From contig NZ_JAPPUY010000003.1 in the NCBI RefSeq assembly GCF_026712245.1, forward strand, positions 186,001 to 250,000: a DNA stretch of 64,000 nt, read 5' to 3'. Source of the DNA: Roseateles hydrophilus (lineage in GTDB: Bacteria; Pseudomonadota; Gammaproteobacteria; Burkholderiales; Burkholderiaceae_C). Positions 60,600-64,000 of this stretch are shown here, one piece after another; positions within the stretch are counted from its first letter, which is position 1, and every line of letters begins with the position of its first letter. The notes below the pieces were generated by a model, which saw only the letters and a list, made by a program, of their open reading frames with translations, ran no database searches and was not told the DNA's origin. A program made the translations under genes and the position numbers.

Positions 60600-63500
60600 T
60601 CAGGCGGGCTGGGCGTCGCGCTGCGCGCTCGTGATCACCTGCAGCCGCGCCTCGCGCCGCCAGCCGGCCAGGCTGGTGGGCGCCTCGCGTGGCGCCAGGC
60701 CCAGGCTGTCGATGGCGCCCACAAAGCCGTCGCGGCCCTGTGCCTTGGCGGCGTACAGCGCCGAGTCGGCCAGGCCCAGGCAGGCGCGCCAGTCCCACAG
60801 GCGCGGCTGGCGCGGGTCCAGCGGGAAGGCGCAGAAGCCGATGGACACCGTCACCTGCACGGTCTCGCCGGGGCCGATGTCGAACGGCCGCTCGCGCACG
60901 GCGGCGCACACGCGCGCCGCCAGGTCAGCGCCATCGCGGCGCTCGGTTTCGCGGGCCAGCACCAGGATCTCCTCGCCACCCCAGCGCACCAGCGAGTCGG
61001 TCTCGCGGAACACCTGGCGCAGGCGCTGCGCGAGCTGCACCAGCACCGCATCGCCCGCTGCATGGCCGTGCTCGTCGTTGATGCGTTTGAAGTGGTCCAG
61101 GTCCAGCAGCATCAGCAGCAGGTCGGCCCCTGGGCCGGGGCCATCGCCGTCGGGGGTCTCGAAGCGGCGCAGGCACAGCGCCAGGTCGTCGTCCAGGCGC
61201 AGCTCCAGGTAGCGGCGGTTGCGCAGGCCGGTCAGCGTGTCGGTGAGGCTGAGCTCGCGCAGCTCGGCGGTGCGCTCGGCCACCAGTGCCTGCAGCTCGG
61301 CTTCGTGCCGGCGCAGCTGGCGGGTGCGCCAGCCGGTCCAGGTCCAGATCACAGCCAACAAGGCCAGCAGGCCGGCGACATGCGCCGGGCCGGTTTCCCA
61401 CCAGGCGGGCTGCAACTCGATGGGCAGTTGCAGCGGCTCGCCATCCCAGCGCGCGTGGTGGGCCGTGGCGCGCACCTGCAGCGTGTAGCGGCCGGGCTTC
61501 AAGGGCCCGAAGCTGGGCTGACGGCCGGCGGCGTCCACGCGCGTCCAGTCGTCATCCAGGCCCTGCAGGCGGTACTCGTAGCGCAGCCGAGACGGGTCCG
61601 CATAGTCCAGCGCCGCGAACTCCACCGACAGCATGCGCCGGCCTGGCGGCAGCGTCAGCACACCCTGGCCCTGCGGCCAGGGCTGGCCATTCACGCGCAG
61701 GCTGCTGACCACCAGCGGCGGGCTCGTGCGCAAGCTCTGCCAGGCCTCGGGCTGCACGCGCAGCAGGCCCCGGCTGCCGCCGAACAGCAGGCCACCGCCG
61801 GGCAACTCGGCGCTGGCGAAGAGCCAGAAACTGCCGAAATGCCCGCCATCGGCACCGCCGAAGGCGTCCAGCCGGTCGGTCTGCGGGTCGTAGACATGCT
61901 GCTGGCTCCAAATGCGGCCGCGCGCGTCCTCGTGCAGGTGGCCGCCAAACAAGCCGTCCACGCCCAAGCGCTCGCTGATGGACTCGAAGCGTGCACGGCC
62001 CTGGCCATCCCAGCCCTTGAGGCGGTGCAGGCCGGCCACGGTGGTGTCGGCATACAGCCGGCCGTCGCGGGCCCACAGCAGGGCCATGACGGCGGGGCTG
62101 CCCAGCGCCTCGCCCGGCGCCTGCGGCACGGGTGCGAGCACGCCGCCAGCGGCCGCTTCCTCGCGCAACAGACCGGCCTGGCCGCCCACCCACAGGCGCC
62201 CGTCCGGCGCCTCGCGCAGCACGTAGATGCCGCCATGCAGCGGCGCGTCGCCCTGCAGGTGCACGCGTTCCAGCGCCGTCGCCTGCGCACCGGCCAGGCG
62301 GTACAGGCCTTCCTGCATGCCCAGCCACACGCTGCCGTCGGCACGCAGCAGCAGCTGCTGGGCCCGGCCGCCATCCAGCGCCCAGTCGCGCAGCAGGCGG
62401 CCATCGGCGGCGCGGTGCTCCAGCCGGCCGGCAGCGGCCATCCACAGGCTGGCGTCGGGCGCCTCGGCGAGGTGCTCGACCACGGTCTGCCGCTCCCGCG
62501 GCCAGGTGCCCAGCGTGGCCAGCTCGCGGCCCGGGCGGCCGTCCAGCCGCACGACGCGGCCGGTCTGCGTGGGCGCCAGCACCTCGCCGTTGCGCAGCGC
62601 CAGCAGCGCGCGCACATCGGCCTCGGCCAGCGGGCCGCTGCCATCGGCATCGGGGCCGCGCACGGCCAGTGCCGGGTGGTGCAGGTGGCGCTGCACGCCC
62701 AGCCCGTAGCCGCTCACCCACATGGCGCCACTGGCGTCGCGCAGCACGGCGCTGAAGTCATTGCCCGCCAGGCCCATGGGGCGGCGCGGGTCCTGGCGCA
62801 AGCGGGCCTGCACGGCGCCGCTGGCCGTATCGACCCAGAACAGGCCGTTCTTGCTGCCCACCCAGAGCTGGCCGTCGTACCCCTCGGCCAGTGCCTGCAC
62901 CGGCAGCCCCAGCGACTGCACCCAGCGCACGCGTCCCTGCTCGACAACGCCCAGCTGCCCGCTCTGCGTGCCCAGCCAGAGCCGGCCGCCGCTGTCCTCG
63001 GCCAGCGCCAGCACCGTGGCGCCGGCGGGCAGGCCCGGCAGTGGCACGTCCTCCCAGCGCTCGCCGACACGGCGCGCCAGGCCGCGCCAGTGGCCGGCCC
63101 AGACGCCGCCGTCCCGCGCAGCGAGCAGCGCGAGCACGCGACTCTCGGCCTCGCCGCGCCAGGTCAGCACCTGCGACTCGACCCGGCCGCTGCGCGGCTC
63201 GTAGCGGTACAGGCCCCGGCCCACGGTGCCCACCCAGACGGCGCCCGCACGGTCCTCGGCCACGGCGCGGATGGGGGCCTGGGGTGCGCCTGGTGCATGG
63301 CGCTGCACGCGGTCTTGCGCCGGGTCGTAGGCCACCAGGCCCAGGAACTCGGTGCCTATCCACATGCGTCCGTCGGCGGCCGGCGCCATCGCCCGCACCC
63401 AGCCCAGGCCACGCCGCGCGCCCGTCTCGGGCGGCAGCTCGATGGGGCGCAGCCGGTAGCCGTCGTAGCGCGCCAGGCCCTTGGTGGTGGCAATCCACAG

Positions 63501-63659
63501 CAGCCCTGCGCGGTCCTGGGCAATGGCGGGCACCGCGTCCTGAGGCACCGGCACACTGCGGAACTGCACCTCCAGCGGGCCAGCGCCGGCATCTGCCCGC
63601 GCCGCGCTCAGCGCCAAGGCAGCCAGCAGCGCAGCGACACTACGAACTAGGGGATGCAT
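60600..63659 (-). CDS. Diguanylate cyclase with periplasmic propeller sensor
   Basis: 1019 residues from the ATG at 63659. A signal peptide (about 1-20) is followed by a long region of repeated W-x-G-T-type blades (for example LLWIATTKGLARYD, MWIGTEFLGLVAYD, VWVGTVGRGLYRYE), i.e. two-component-regulator propellers, then a Y_Y_Y-type beta-sandwich (LRYEYRLQGLDDDW), one transmembrane helix (about 760-780), a short coiled coil and a GGDEF domain. The active site is GGEEI (894-898), an accepted active variant, and the inhibitory I-site RETD lies five residues before it. It would make cyclic di-GMP in response to a periplasmic signal and be product-inhibited. No phosphodiesterase is adjacent. Confidence 0.92.
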   Translation of the reverse strand: MHPLVRSVAALLAALALSAARADAGAGPLEVQFRSVPVPQDAVPAIAQDRAGLLWIATTKGLARYDGYRLRPIELPPETGARRGLGWVRAMAPAADGRMWIGTEFLGLVAYDPAQDRVQRHAPGAPQAPIRAVAEDRAGAVWVGTVGRGLYRYEPRSGRVESQVLTWRGEAESRVLALLAARDGGVWAGHWRGLARRVGERWEDVPLPGLPAGATVLALAEDSGGRLWLGTQSGQLGVVEQGRVRWVQSLGLPVQALAEGYDGQLWVGSKNGLFWVDTASGAVQARLRQDPRRPMGLAGNDFSAVLRDASGAMWVSGYGLGVQRHLHHPALAVRGPDADGSGPLAEADVRALLALRNGEVLAPTQTGRVVRLDGRPGRELATLGTWPRERQTVVEHLAEAPDASLWMAAAGRLEHRAADGRLLRDWALDGGRAQQLLLRADGSVWLGMQEGLYRLAGAQATALERVHLQGDAPLHGGIYVLREAPDGRLWVGGQAGLLREEAAAGGVLAPVPQAPGEALGSPAVMALLWARDGRLYADTTVAGLHRLKGWDGQGRARFESISERLGVDGLFGGHLHEDARGRIWSQQHVYDPQTDRLDAFGGADGGHFGSFWLFASAELPGGGLLFGGSRGLLRVQPEAWQSLRTSPPLVVSSLRVNGQPWPQGQGVLTLPPGRRMLSVEFAALDYADPSRLRYEYRLQGLDDDWTRVDAAGRQPSFGPLKPGRYTLQVRATAHHARWDGEPLQLPIELQPAWWETGPAHVAGLLALLAVIWTWTGWRTRQLRRHEAELQALVAERTAELRELSLTDTLTGLRNRRYLELRLDDDLALCLRRFETPDGDGPGPGADLLLMLLDLDHFKRINDEHGHAAGDAVLVQLAQRLRQVFRETDSLVRWGGEEILVLARETERRDGADLAARVCAAVRERPFDIGPGETVQVTVSIGFCAFPLDPRQPRLWDWRACLGLADSALYAAKAQGRDGFVGAIDSLGLAPREAPTSLAGWRREARLQVITSAQRDAQPA

Positions 63660-63832
63660 GGGAGCGCATCCTAAGGTAAGCACTGGCAACAACACCCCGG
63701 CGCTCGATGCGTCCACCTGGGGCGGACGCGGGGGTAAAGCCCCGGAATCCGTGACGGATGCCGGCAAATCATTGATGGTGCCCGCAGTGAGCGGGTGTTA
63801 GGCTGCCCGGCCTAGACGCAGGGGATGGAGAG

Positions 63833-64000
63833 ATGTTTCACGAGTTGCAGGAGTTGCTGGGCGCGTACCTGATGCCGGTGCTGATCGCGATCCCGCTGGC
63901 CATCATCGTGCTCATCGCCGCCTTCAAGCGTGACGACTACCGGCCGCCACGCGAGTACACGCCGCCGCCGCGCCCGCCGGAGGGCCAGCGCACTCGCGCG
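63833..64000 (+). CDS. Small single-pass membrane protein (partial)
   Basis: 56 codons are visible and the frame is still open at the window edge. The ATG at 63833 is preceded by GGGATGGAG. The sequence begins with an amphipathic start, then one hydrophobic segment (MPVLIAIPLAIIVLIAAF), a basic turn (KRDDYRPPRE) and a Pro-rich tail. No family recognised. It is divergent from the GGDEF gene. Confidence 0.55.
   Translation, partial: MFHELQELLGAYLMPVLIAIPLAIIVLIAAFKRDDYRPPREYTPPPRPPEGQRTRA

Overview
The window is a gene-dense, high-GC proteobacterial chromosome segment. Its gene content (Tat lipoprotein glycosidases, TonB receptors, PEP-CTERM, a DUF2805 protein, the ast/cyanophycinase genes, several MCPs) suggests a free-living Burkholderiales bacterium of the Roseateles/Mitsuaria/Pelomonas type. 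That placement is inference from content and base composition. No rRNA, tRNA, CRISPR array, phage or complete insertion sequence was seen.

Region 1 (1-13.9 kb, minus strand) is an L-arabinan/L-arabinose island. It holds a TonB-dependent receptor, two GH43 enzymes, a GH51 and a GH127 arabinofuranosidase, L-arabinonate dehydratase, 2-ketoglutarate semialdehyde dehydrogenase, and the start of a YtfQ-like sugar-binding protein that runs off the left edge. Together they would break arabinan or arabinosides down outside the cytoplasm, import the sugar and oxidise it to 2-oxoglutarate by the non-phosphorylative route. Four transcription starts in this island share one promoter layout: an AATGTsATT-like box overlapping the -35 and a TAGCAT-like -10.

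Region 2 (13.9-29.4 kb) is mostly housekeeping: DUF2805, acyl-CoA dehydrogenase, a DUF4105/Lnb_N protein coupled to a small lipoprotein, a KefB/C-type antiporter, two lipoproteins, glutamate dehydrogenase, OsmC, DUF2242, an M14 peptidase, an MCP, an unknown protein and a PAP2 phosphatase.

Region 3 (29.4-38.9 kb) is a tight six-gene minus-strand operon (secreted cyanophycinase, AstE-like hydrolase, YfcC permease, ArgR-type AraC regulator, AstA, truncated AstA paralogue) divergent from a second TonB receptor. It reads as a cyanophycin or arginine-rich peptide utilisation system and is the most interesting functional unit here.

Region 4 (38.9-47.1 kb) has an ECF42-type sigma factor with two DGPF (YCII) proteins, an SRPBCC and two VOC-fold proteins; an orphan PAS-GAF histidine kinase; a YkgJ protein; and an arsenic operon arsR-arsI-arsC-aqpS-arsC that uses an aquaglyceroporin and contains no ArsB or Acr3 pump.

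Region 5 (47.2-64 kb) holds a Suv3-like helicase, a PEP-CTERM protein, an IS630-like DNA-binding fragment, an epimerase, a potassium channel with a C-terminal zinc ribbon, two MCPs (one with a C-terminal Cache-like domain), a glutathione transferase, an RlhA-type U32 protein, a propeller-GGDEF cyclase and the start of a small membrane protein at the right edge.
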